Shown piece by piece: positions 28,185 to 35,617 of a DNA stretch of 64,000 nt; the stretch's first letter is position 1; each line of letters starts with the position of its first letter. The DNA is from Oligoflexia bacterium (GTDB lineage Bacteria; Bdellovibrionota; Bdellovibrionia; JABDDW01): positions 1 to 64,000 of the forward strand of contig JAWXAT010000009.1 in assembly GCA_034439615.1 (NCBI GenBank). Reading direction: 5' to 3'. The translations under genes were made by a program, and so were the position numbers. The notes under the pieces are model-generated. The model searched no databases, had not been told where the DNA came from, and saw only the letters and a program-made list of their open reading frames with translations.

Positions 28185-28457
28185 TTAATTGACTCTATCG
28201 CACATGACATTTGTTCCCATCATGTGACAGCTGTAGCCAATCACTTTGCTATTAGTTAAATAAATCTTAACCTGTACTTTTGCTCCTTCAGGCCAACCTT
28301 TGACTCCTGTGTAATTCACAAGTTGGGCAGCGTAATCTTTTTCAAACTTTTCAGTGGCGACTACGATTGATGCAGCCGTCATTGAAGCTTTGTTCCCATG
28401 GGCAAAAGAAATTACAGGCAAAAATAATGCGGTTACTACTAAAAGTTTATTGATCAT
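28185..28457 (-). CDS. Small exported protein with a C-terminal CHMMGTNVMC motif
   Basis: 90 residues. Signal peptide 1-18 (ending SFA), then HGNKASMTAAS. The last residues contain CHMMGTNVMC: two cysteines, a histidine and three methionines in ten positions, a composition suited to soft-metal binding or a disulfide. No family recognised. It lies 21-24 bases from both neighbours in the operon. Confidence 0.6.
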   Translation of the reverse strand: MINKLLVVTALFLPVISFAHGNKASMTAASIVVATEKFEKDYAAQLVNYTGVKGWPEGAKVQVKIYLTNSKVIGYSCHMMGTNVMCDRVN

Positions 28458-28481
28458 ATAGATCTCCTATCCTTTGGTTAA

Positions 28482-28997
28482 TTAATTCCCAGGTGTAGAG
28501 CAAGGTGAATCACCTGGCTCACCACTTGGGCGCTCGGGGTCACAAGGTTCATTATCGTCAGGTGGCTCAGTAGGTGCTGGTGTTGGCGAAACTTGGGGTT
28601 GATCTTCAAATTCTTTTGCACCGTTTTTAATCCAACCGTAAAGAGCTTTTAATTCCATTTCTTGAAGTGGTGCAGCACCCTTTGGCATGCGGCCAGAAGC
28701 TGCAGCCGTATAGAGGCTACTGCTTTCAGGATTTCCAGGAATCACAAGGGGAGGGAAGACGGCATTATTCATGATTTTATCATATGAAGAAACATCAATA
28801 CCATGAGGAGCCGAAGCCCCAGAATGACAACTCATGCATTTAGATTGAATAATATGTTTTTGAACTGACGCGAATGTCGGCTGGAGTCCACCCTGAGACT
28901 TGATTTGTTCAGGAACATGGTTTTTATATTCTTTGAAAGTACAACTCGCAGCAAAAGTAGCGCTGACTAAGATTATACAAAATAAAATATTTCTCAA
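28482..28997 (-). CDS. c-type cytochrome lipoprotein
   Basis: 171 residues. The signal ends in lipobox FAASC (Cys19), so it is probably lipid-anchored. A single heme site CMSCHSG lies at 54-60 and the later GRMPKGAAPL offers Met as the distal ligand; the order and length fit the class I-like cytochrome c domain common in Planctomycetes and Bdellovibrionota lipoproteins. The C-terminal 35 residues are Pro/Glu/Asp-rich. Third gene of the tight exported operon. Confidence 0.78.
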   Translation of the reverse strand: MRNILFCIILVSATFAASCTFKEYKNHVPEQIKSQGGLQPTFASVQKHIIQSKCMSCHSGASAPHGIDVSSYDKIMNNAVFPPLVIPGNPESSSLYTAAASGRMPKGAAPLQEMELKALYGWIKNGAKEFEDQPQVSPTPAPTEPPDDNEPCDPERPSGEPGDSPCSTPGN

Positions 28998-29014
28998 ACC
29001 TACCTCCGACGCGA

Positions 29015-30265
29015 TTACATGACCATGAAACTACCTTGAGTTTGTTGGGGAGCTCCATGTATTCCACAACTAAAGGGAAAGGTTCCAGTTTTTAGCGGTG
29101 TGATTTTTTGTTTTACAGGTGCGCTGCCCATCGTCATTAACTCAATACCCAGATCAGGTGCGGTGAGCATAAACATTTTATCTGCGCGGCCAGACAATAC
29201 AATCTCTACTGTTTTGTCTTTGTATATATGAACCATAGTGGGGGAGCATGTTCCATCAGCATTTCCTGTGATTGTTTCAACAGCTGCGACTGGAGTGAGA
29301 AGTTCTAAGAGTTCAGCGTATCCCTTTTTTTCGGCCATTGTATAAGCCGTGAGCCCCTGATTATTTTTTAAATCTAATTGCGGGTTCATTCGGAGAATTG
29401 TTCTTACCATGAGCTCATTACGAGATTGAGCTGCATAAATGAGAGCGGTGTTTCCGTCTTTGCCTTGGGCATTGATATTTGGCTTTGCATCTCGAAGTGC
29501 ATTTACCTCAGTAACACTATTAGAATAGACGAAGTTAAGTAATGGTGTTCGTTTTGAAATAGGATCTCTATCTTCAAGATTTGCACCTTCTTCGATAAGA
29601 AGCTTGATGATATCTGTTAGAAAAAGTGAACCGCGAGGTCCGCTGAATTGATTTCCACAGCCCGTATCACTCACGCGTAAAAAGGCTGAACAACCAAATT
29701 TATCTTTGTAATTTACATCTGCGCCACACCGCAGAAGTCGCTCGATATCTTTTGGAGTGCCTTGAATTGTTGCGGCTGACCAGTCGGTGTAAAGAGCTTC
29801 CGGTTTTGGACAAGGAGCTACTTTGGGAAAAAATTCTCCGTCAAATGAACAGGTCATGTTTTCATAGCGACGCTCTAAACCATAACCTTGAGGTCTATTA
29901 GGAGGTTGTTGATATAGAATTAAATTACCCATGAATTCTTGTGGATTCTCAATCTTACTAGGAATAGTGAGTTGCAAGAGTATACCAATTGTTTGGTCTC
30001 TATAGAGAGTATAGTCGGCCTTACGAACACGTTCAACCATGTACTCGTCTTTGAGTTTATCAGATGGATCTTCACTATTATTTTCTACATTGGCATAGAG
30101 ATATGCGCGTCCACCAGAGAAAGGTGGGAATTTTGGTTTAATCGTCAGAGTAGTTGTAATCTCTGGGACATCGCCAGTAATAACCGTACATTTTATTTCT
30201 TCTGCAGAAGAAATTTGCGTAATCGCAAAAGAACTTAACAAAATAATTTTCAGCATTCTCATCAA
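29015..30265 (-). CDS. Exported ankyrin-repeat protein with C-terminal cupredoxin-like domain
   Basis: 416 residues with a signal peptide (1-20). Residues about 170-325 contain ankyrin repeats (GTPKDIERLLRCGADVNYKD, GNTALIYAAQSRNELMVRTI, GLTAYTMAEKKGYAELLELL). The last 80 residues look like a cupredoxin: a beta-rich segment ending FPFSCGIHGAPQQTQGSFMVM, where the CGIH element resembles the Cys-x2-His copper loop. An exported ankyrin-cupredoxin fusion is unusual. First gene of the four-gene operon. Copper binding is inferred. Confidence 0.68.
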   Translation of the reverse strand: MMRMLKIILLSSFAITQISSAEEIKCTVITGDVPEITTTLTIKPKFPPFSGGRAYLYANVENNSEDPSDKLKDEYMVERVRKADYTLYRDQTIGILLQLTIPSKIENPQEFMGNLILYQQPPNRPQGYGLERRYENMTCSFDGEFFPKVAPCPKPEALYTDWSAATIQGTPKDIERLLRCGADVNYKDKFGCSAFLRVSDTGCGNQFSGPRGSLFLTDIIKLLIEEGANLEDRDPISKRTPLLNFVYSNSVTEVNALRDAKPNINAQGKDGNTALIYAAQSRNELMVRTILRMNPQLDLKNNQGLTAYTMAEKKGYAELLELLTPVAAVETITGNADGTCSPTMVHIYKDKTVEIVLSGRADKMFMLTAPDLGIELMTMGSAPVKQKITPLKTGTFPFSCGIHGAPQQTQGSFMVM

Positions 30266-30513
30266 CTATCCTTCCCATAGGAGTATTCACTTCATGAGTA
30301 GACCCATAACTGTCAAATGACTAATTTTAAGTAAGAAAAGAATTACTGTTGCAGAATGTTTAAGGGTGGTGCGTTTTGCACTTTCAGTATCAAAACGTCT
30401 CTACTTAAATAATTTTTAAGCACTAGATTCGTTCTGAGTTCTAGAATGGGTGGAATGACTCTTGCTAATTTGACCTTCAGTTGGGAAATTATTATTAACA
30501 AATGGAGAGAATT

Positions 30514-31002
30514 ATGAAGGCAAAGTTATTTTTATCAAGCGTATTATCTATACTATTTCTATCCTCGGCATCATTTGCAAGTCATCCGACAGTTGAGGAG
30601 ATGGCTGAAGTTATGCGATTAGCTCATCGCGTGGCGACTGTTACTGAGCAGGTTCATAAACAAGCTGAGAATGAAGCCTATAACGGTCATGGCGGTAATT
30701 ATCAAGAGCGAGCTCTTGTTGCGCTACATCGACTTTCAGAAAGTGCAGAACATTTTCATCATCAAGCGGAGGAATACTATCAAAATCCACAACATACAGA
30801 ACGTGATTTTGAAAACTTGATGCACACTTTTTCAAATACTCGACAAGAACTTTACTACGCTCATTTTTCTTCTTATGTAATGCGTAATTGGTACAGAGTA
30901 GAGCGCTCAGTAGCTCGATTAGCATACATGTATGATTACGATGATCGCAGTAATGATGATGACGATCACGGCAGAGGTCCACGTTACCCACGCCGCCGAT
31001 AA
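30514..31002 (+). CDS. Exported His-rich helical protein of unknown function
   Basis: 162 residues from ATG 30514 (GGAGAG upstream; an in-frame ATG 4 codons earlier is less well placed). Signal peptide about 1-23 (ending SFA). The mature chain is helical with many histidines (HRVATVTEQVHKQAE, AEHFHHQAEEYYQ, PQHTERDF) and ends in an Asp-rich then Arg-rich tail (DDRSNDDDDHGRG). No family recognised. His and Asp content could bind metals. Divergent from the redox operon and followed by a strong terminator. Confidence 0.62.
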   Translation: MKAKLFLSSVLSILFLSSASFASHPTVEEMAEVMRLAHRVATVTEQVHKQAENEAYNGHGGNYQERALVALHRLSESAEHFHHQAEEYYQNPQHTERDFENLMHTFSNTRQELYYAHFSSYVMRNWYRVERSVARLAYMYDYDDRSNDDDDHGRGPRYPRRR

Positions 31003-31018
31003 AAATTAAATGCCTCGG

Positions 31019-31045
31019 GGGCGCCAATCGGCGCCCTTTTTTTTT
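31019..31045 (+). terminator. Intrinsic terminator
   Basis: GGGCGCC / GGCGCCC stem with a 4-base loop followed by nine T residues, just after the His-rich gene and directly before the convergent MerT-like gene. Confidence 0.88.
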
Positions 31046-31053
31046 GCCATGTT

Positions 31054-31416
31054 TTAACTCAGAAGTTGAGGCAAAAACGCAAAGCCAGCACCGATCAAGT
31101 ATAAAACAAGTGAGAAAAAATAAATCCAAACGGACCAATCACGAGTGGTAGCACAGGCTTCGCCAAGTTTTGGATCAATGGGACATGCTTGTTTGCGAGC
31201 TCTCCATTGCATGTACCCAGCTACTGAAAGCATCACAGCACCAAATATAAAAAAATATATTTTGTGCTCAGAGATCCAAATTAGCTGCGGAAAAATTCCA
31301 ATGAGGCCAGCAAAAGCTGCACCTGCGCCGAGCACTACAAAAAGTGCTGGGAGCGCACAGCACACAAGCGTGCTGATAGAGGTAAAAAGACTCAAAAATG
31401 AACTTATTCGTTTCAT
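31054..31416 (-). CDS. MerT-like metal transport membrane protein
   Basis: 120 residues with three membrane segments. The first carries the paired cysteines Cys19-Cys20 in LVCCALPALFVVLGAGAAF, and the cytoplasmic loop has QACPIDPKLGEAC (Cys78, Cys88); both placements match MerT. MerT passes mercuric ions from MerP to the cytoplasm, but no merA, merB or merR lies nearby, so the metal may differ. Partner MerP-like gene is 3 bases upstream. Confidence 0.75.
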   Translation of the reverse strand: MKRISSFLSLFTSISTLVCCALPALFVVLGAGAAFAGLIGIFPQLIWISEHKIYFFIFGAVMLSVAGYMQWRARKQACPIDPKLGEACATTRDWSVWIYFFSLVLYLIGAGFAFLPQLLS

Positions 31417-31419
31417 CTC

Positions 31420-31713
31420 TCACTTTCTCTCTATTTTCTCAACGGTGTAACCGGCGTCTTTTAATGTTTGAGTGATCTTCTCATTACTCAATTCTTCGCC
31501 TTCTTTAAATTTCAAAGTGACCGCTTTTTCTTCAAGCTTCACATCAACAGTGGCAACCTCGCGTTCGGCTTTGAATTTCTTTGTAATTCCTTGAGCGCAA
31601 AAACCGCAAACCATACCATTCACTTCAATTTTAGCTTCTGTTGCTATTTTGCCTTCAGCAAATGATACTTGAGCATTCAAAATTAGAGTGGTTATAAGAA
31701 TAAAAAATTTCAT
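31420..31713 (-). CDS. MerP-like periplasmic heavy-metal-associated protein
   Basis: 97 residues. Signal peptide 1-19, then one heavy-metal-associated domain: KIEVNGMVCGFCAQGITKKF gives the metal-binding Cys36-x2-Cys39 pair and a ferredoxin-like fold. It would bind a thiophilic metal in the periplasm and hand it to the MerT-like protein encoded directly downstream. The pairing suggests uptake or routing rather than detoxification by reduction. Confidence 0.82.
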   Translation of the reverse strand: MKFFILITTLILNAQVSFAEGKIATEAKIEVNGMVCGFCAQGITKKFKAEREVATVDVKLEEKAVTLKFKEGEELSNEKITQTLKDAGYTVEKIERK

Positions 31714-31728
31714 AAAATATTCCTTTCC

Positions 31729-32355
31729 TTAAAAGTGAAACATGAAGTTCAACATCCAATCACCCTTAGTGCTCACGCCTGTCTCCCAAAGAACGCTTTT
31801 ATAAAACATTCTGTAAAGGGGAGTGATTACAAATTTTTGCGTGAGCCCTGGATGATATTGGGCTTGAACCATAAACCAACTAGCAATTTCATTAAATTCT
31901 GCCTCGTAAGGTGCCACACCTAAACGAAACTCAGCCTTATGAAATGGATCGGCAAGATTTGAATACATAGATTCCCATCTTCCCAATACGAACCACTTTC
32001 GGCTTTCAGCATCCGCTTCAATGCCCACAAGGCCAGCGTTACCATTTATCTCTTTGAATCTTGCGCCGCCGTACCCAGCATAAGCATAAATATTTGCTTG
32101 CGACTCAGGGTTATTCCAACGCTTCACTAGGTAATTGATCTGTGGAAAATAGGCTGCAAACTCTCCTTCAGGCATTTGCATTCGTGTAGCACGAGCTGCA
32201 ATTGCAGCATCACTTGCAAAACTGTAATTCACCCAAGAATCACTCAAAAATGATTGATTCCATGTCATAACAGCAAGCGCATATTTGTAAGATGTCGGAT
32301 GAGCGAATGATGCAGATGAAATCAAAAATGAAATTATAAATAAAAGTTTAACCAT
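31729..32355 (-). CDS. Predicted outer-membrane beta-barrel protein
   Basis: 208 residues with a signal peptide (1-18, ending SFA). Short amphipathic strands follow (YKYALAVMTWNQSF, ANIYAYAGYGG, FMVQAQYHP, KFVITPLYRMFY) and the chain ends WMLNFMFHF, a classic outer-membrane C-terminal Phe signature. Its start overlaps the membrane protein gene by 8 bases. As a member of the sigma-factor operon it may form the outer-membrane step of the metal route. Family not recognised. Confidence 0.65.
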   Translation of the reverse strand: MVKLLFIISFLISSASFAHPTSYKYALAVMTWNQSFLSDSWVNYSFASDAAIAARATRMQMPEGEFAAYFPQINYLVKRWNNPESQANIYAYAGYGGARFKEINGNAGLVGIEADAESRKWFVLGRWESMYSNLADPFHKAEFRLGVAPYEAEFNEIASWFMVQAQYHPGLTQKFVITPLYRMFYKSVLWETGVSTKGDWMLNFMFHF

Positions 32356-32893
32356 AGATCACCTTCTGTCTGATCCAGCGGCGAGTCACCCAGCCTAGTT
32401 CAAGTGAAGTAATTCCGCCTAAGATCGAACCCGCCATCCATGCTAAGGTTAATGTTTCAAATACTTCAGCTCCTAAACAGAGAAATGTTCCGACAGTAAG
32501 TAATGTTAGAAGTATTAACTGAAGGGTTTTGTTTTTTCTTAAAACTTGTACTTCTTCTGGGCGCATTGCAATAACCGACGCAAGCAAAGATGATCCGGCA
32601 AAAATAACGCCGCAGCCAAACATACAAACCGTTTCGCCGTACTGCATGAGTACATGCATGATTCCATGAGAACCGGTGAGACTAAAACCGAACTGAGGGC
32701 AAAAAAGTAAAACTGCAAATCCAACAAGGGCCTGAATAAGACTAATTTTAGAAAACACTTTCCAAGCACTCGGGTTCAGATCTTCTCTGACACGTTTAAG
32801 AATGTTTTCGCTAAGGCCTAGTGGTGGTTGCACAGATTCTGCGTCAACAAAGCCTGTGAATTCTTTAATCCAAGTTTTATTGTCATTACTCAT
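32348..32893 (-). CDS. Membrane protein, probable anti-sigma factor
   Basis: 181 residues. A soluble N-terminal stretch of about 45 residues precedes four to five membrane segments; cysteines sit in or beside them (LLFCPQFGF, ETVCMFGCGV, FLCLGAEV). The start overlaps the ECF sigma gene stop by 4 bases, the usual sigma/anti-sigma order, and layout and cysteines recall NrsF-type anti-sigma factors that respond to heavy metals. No sequence match to NrsF is claimed. Confidence 0.6.
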   Translation of the reverse strand: MSNDNKTWIKEFTGFVDAESVQPPLGLSENILKRVREDLNPSAWKVFSKISLIQALVGFAVLLFCPQFGFSLTGSHGIMHVLMQYGETVCMFGCGVIFAGSSLLASVIAMRPEEVQVLRKNKTLQLILLTLLTVGTFLCLGAEVFETLTLAWMAGSILGGITSLELGWVTRRWIRQKVIYG

Positions 32894-33408
32894 TTATTCC
32901 CTCGAATTTTTCTAACAGCTCGACTGATTATTTGGCGCACATTTACAGATGAAGTCTTCATTCGATCGGCAATTTCTGGAAAATCAAGACCATCTTGATA
33001 TCTCAGTGCAAGTGCCTTTCTCTGTGGCTCAGAAAGAGTTGAAAGTGCATCAGAAACCGAAAGTGCAGCTTCAGCGCCCGAAGCGCTTGCGAGATTATCT
33101 AAGTGAACTTCATTCATTTCGACTTCTGGCTTTTTTAATCTCAAATAATCAATCAATGTGGTTTTACAAATCGTAAATAGCCACGGAGCAAACAAAAACT
33201 GCGGCGTGTATAAATGTCTAGACTTATGAAGTTTCAAAAAAGCAGATTGAAATACCTCGTCACGGTCAGTCCTATTAAAGAGCCTCGAAGAAAGATAAGA
33301 ATAAATCTTTCCTGAATAACGTTCATATAATTCATTAAATGCAGCCGCTTCCCCGGCTTGGTAGGCTTCCATAAGCTCCTCATCAGTTTTGTTATGGCCA
33401 GTTATCAT
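32890..33408 (-). CDS. ECF-type RNA polymerase sigma factor
   Basis: 172 residues with both sigma-70 regions. Region 2: AFNELYERYSGKIYSYLSSR, DRDEVFQSAFLKLH and PWLFTICKTTLIDYLR. Region 4: LSEPQRKALALRYQDGLDFP then RMKTSSVNVRQIISRAVRKI. It would direct transcription of its own operon and perhaps distant genes once the membrane partner releases it. First gene of the five-gene unit; its own promoter could not be assigned. Confidence 0.9.
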   Translation of the reverse strand: MITGHNKTDEELMEAYQAGEAAAFNELYERYSGKIYSYLSSRLFNRTDRDEVFQSAFLKLHKSRHLYTPQFLFAPWLFTICKTTLIDYLRLKKPEVEMNEVHLDNLASASGAEAALSVSDALSTLSEPQRKALALRYQDGLDFPEIADRMKTSSVNVRQIISRAVRKIRGNK

Positions 33409-33688
33409 TGAGTTTCAGTGCCTTTCACTGGGTATTACGGTGAGAATCATGATTTGTGACAAATAAATTTCATCACTCATTAAATTGCTAATTTTGCTTA
33501 TATTTCAAGGGTCATTTGCATTCTAAATTTCAATTTGTGAGTTTTTTGGTATGCCCCATGCTCTAAGTGTAGGTGTTTAGCTAGAGCCGCTGAAAGTTCT
33601 CTGGATGAAATGTCCAGTACATAGCGTTTAAAGTTGCAACAAAACTTTTGCTTAAACCAACTGGGCGTTGGTATTAAGGACCTCTGAT

Positions 33689-33740
33689 TTATGGTTAAAA
33701 ATGAGGAAAAACTTGTATATTTCCTTGTTTTTAACCATAA
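33689..33740. promoter_or_regulatory. Long palindromic operator upstream of abiEi
   Basis: Perfect 13-bp arms TTATGGTTAAAAA (33689-33701) and TTTTTAACCATAA (33728-33740) with an inner AGGAAA/TTTCCT pair on the same centre of symmetry (33714.5). It ends 7 bases before the abiEi start and contains an AT-rich TATATT core. AbiEi proteins are known to bind inverted repeats in their own promoter. Confidence 0.75.
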
Positions 33741-33747
33741 TTAAAAC

Positions 33748-34374
33748 ATGAAGAAGGTAGCTAAAAAGCGTGGACGGCCTGTGAGTTTGGATTTTAAGAG
33801 CCAAGATTGGGCGACCTACGGTGTTTTGAAAATCAGTGATTTCAAGAAGGCGGGGATATCTACTTCTTCGCTCTACCGTTTGGTCAAGACCGGTGAAGTA
33901 GAGAAGCTAGATACTGGTTATTATATCCACAAGAATTCTGAATTGCTGGGGGTAGAGCGTGAGTTTGCATTGGCATGCGCGAAGTTTGGTCGTCAATCGG
34001 TTATTGGAGGATTGACTGCACTATTTTACTACTCACTCATAGAGCAGATACCAAGTCAGGTTTGGGTTCTCGTACCAAGTAGTAATAAGAAAAAGCATTC
34101 AAGGTATCACTGCGTGCACACAAAAGTTTCATCTAAAGTGGGCGTAGTAGTTAAGGGCGCATATCGGATTGTCACAATAGAAAGAGCATTGGTTGAAGCA
34201 TTGAGGCTTTCAAGCAAGATTGGGCTAGACACTGCATATGCGGCCATTGGAACTGCGTTGATAGAGAGAACGACAACAATCGAAAAGGTTCATGCTGAAG
34301 CGAAAAGTTTAAAGCTTGAAAAGTATTTTAATCAACACTGGGAGGCCATTGTGGCCATGTCAAAAAACCAATGA
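33748..34374 (+). CDS. abiEi: AbiEi-type antitoxin/transcriptional repressor
   Basis: 208 residues. A basic leader is followed by a winged HTH (VLKISDFKKAGISTSSLYRL, VEKLDTGYYI) and the AbiEi effector domain with REFALACAKFGRQSVIGGLTA and YRIVTIERALVEALR. It represses its operon and neutralises AbiEii in type IV toxin-antitoxin and abortive infection systems. Its partner is broken (next entry), so it is an orphan antitoxin. The stop overlaps that remnant's ATG, as in intact pairs. Confidence 0.85.
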   Translation: MKKVAKKRGRPVSLDFKSQDWATYGVLKISDFKKAGISTSSLYRLVKTGEVEKLDTGYYIHKNSELLGVEREFALACAKFGRQSVIGGLTALFYYSLIEQIPSQVWVLVPSSNKKKHSRYHCVHTKVSSKVGVVVKGAYRIVTIERALVEALRLSSKIGLDTAYAAIGTALIERTTTIEKVHAEAKSLKLEKYFNQHWEAIVAMSKNQ

Positions 34375-34572
34375 AAAATCAGAAAGATTTGGCCCAATCA
34401 ATTAATTCTCGATTAAGTCAGGTTGCTAAAAAGCGCGATATAGAGTTTTTGTACATACTCACTGAATTTTTAATTGAAAGATTAGTTGTTAGACTTCAAT
34501 CCAATTTGGGCAAATGACTTCGATATTGCTTTCAGTGAGCTTATCACCAAGATTAAAAACTATATCGATTAG
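34371..34572 (+). pseudogene. Remnant of AbiEii nucleotidyltransferase toxin
   Basis: An ATG overlapping the abiEi stop opens 48 codons whose start (LAQSINSRLSQVAKKRD then LYILTEFLIERLVVRL) matches the conserved N-terminus of AbiEii toxins. It stops at 34517, before the GG(T/A)-DxD nucleotidyltransferase site. A second short segment in another frame (FSELITKIKNYID, 34519-34572) could be the original C-terminus, implying an internal deletion. The toxin cannot be active. Confidence 0.65.
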
Positions 34573-34629
34573 TGCTCGTTTAATTAAGTAACAGTGTACT
34601 TCCCCCGCAAAGCTCACTAAAATCTAGAA

Positions 34630-35487
34630 ATGAACAAATTTAGCCAAATCTTAAATTATCCAATAATTGTTTTAGGTACTAGCACCATAACTTTATATGG
34701 AATTCTTTTAACTCTTGGTTTTGTGCTGGGATTTATTTATGTGAGCTCAAAAATTAAAGGCTGGTTAATCGAAGCCATTTCTAAAAGACATGGAATCGAC
34801 ATTAGTAATTGGCGTGCGGTAATTACATTAAGCTACTATGCAATTTTGGGAATCGGATTAGCTGTAATTTTGCAAACCACTGGTCTTGACCTAAGACTTT
34901 TCACAGTACTTACAGGAGCTATCGGTATTGGTGTTGGTTTTGGCATGCAGTCTATTTTTAGTAATTTTATTAGTGGAATTATTATTCTCTTAGAAAAGCC
35001 ACTTAAGCTTGGCGATCGAGTTGAAGTCGGAACTGTTACAGGTAATGTGCAAAAAATTTCAGTACGCGCGACCACTATTATTACTAATGAAAATTATTCT
35101 ATTATTGTTCCCAATTCAGATTTTATTTCTAAACAGCTGATTAACTGGAGTCATTCCGGTAAAGACGTTCGTGTAACCATTTCTGTAAACGTATCTTATG
35201 ACTCTGATCCATTAATTATTGAAAGACTTCTTCTTGCAGTTGCCGATAATGAACCTGGTATATTAAAAACTCCAGCTCCAGAAGTTCGTCTCGCAGAGTT
35301 TACAGAGAATGGAATGCGATTTACTCTATTAGTGTGGACCCAAGAATATAGTGACCGTACTAATTCGCTTAAAAGTTTGCTTAACCTCAGTGTTCTTAAA
35401 TCATTTAGAGCAAATAAAATATTAATGCCTTTTGCTCAAAAAGATCGAGCAACTCACAATGTCTCTGAATTAGAGGCGTCACTTTAA
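34630..35487 (+). CDS. MscS-family mechanosensitive channel
   Basis: 285 residues with three membrane segments: about 15-38, 62-81 and the pore helix 88-116. The pore helix GAIGIGVGFGMQSIFSNFISG matches MscS TM3, followed by the beta domain LEKPLKLGDRVEVGTVTGNV, with RATTIIT and IVPNSDFISKQLINWS. It would open on membrane tension to release solutes during hypo-osmotic shock. The start has only a weak ribosome site. Confidence 0.9.
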   Translation: MNKFSQILNYPIIVLGTSTITLYGILLTLGFVLGFIYVSSKIKGWLIEAISKRHGIDISNWRAVITLSYYAILGIGLAVILQTTGLDLRLFTVLTGAIGIGVGFGMQSIFSNFISGIIILLEKPLKLGDRVEVGTVTGNVQKISVRATTIITNENYSIIVPNSDFISKQLINWSHSGKDVRVTISVNVSYDSDPLIIERLLLAVADNEPGILKTPAPEVRLAEFTENGMRFTLLVWTQEYSDRTNSLKSLLNLSVLKSFRANKILMPFAQKDRATHNVSELEASL

Positions 35488-35617
35488 TCATTAGTACTCT
35501 TATCATTTCAACACGTTGAAACTAAACCCGATATTGATTGTATTAGCCTGATAAAAGGCGCCTACTCAATTGAAGTTATATTTGAATGTCGTCGAATTTT
35601 ATCTCGAAAGGATAATA

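Noticed and set aside
30641-31138. Minus-strand frame of 165 codons opposite the His-rich gene.
   Set aside because: It crosses a strong terminator and overlaps two genes with signal peptides or family matches.
31054-31713. Full mercury resistance operon.
   Set aside because: Only MerT- and MerP-like genes are present; no merA, merB or merR in the vicinity.
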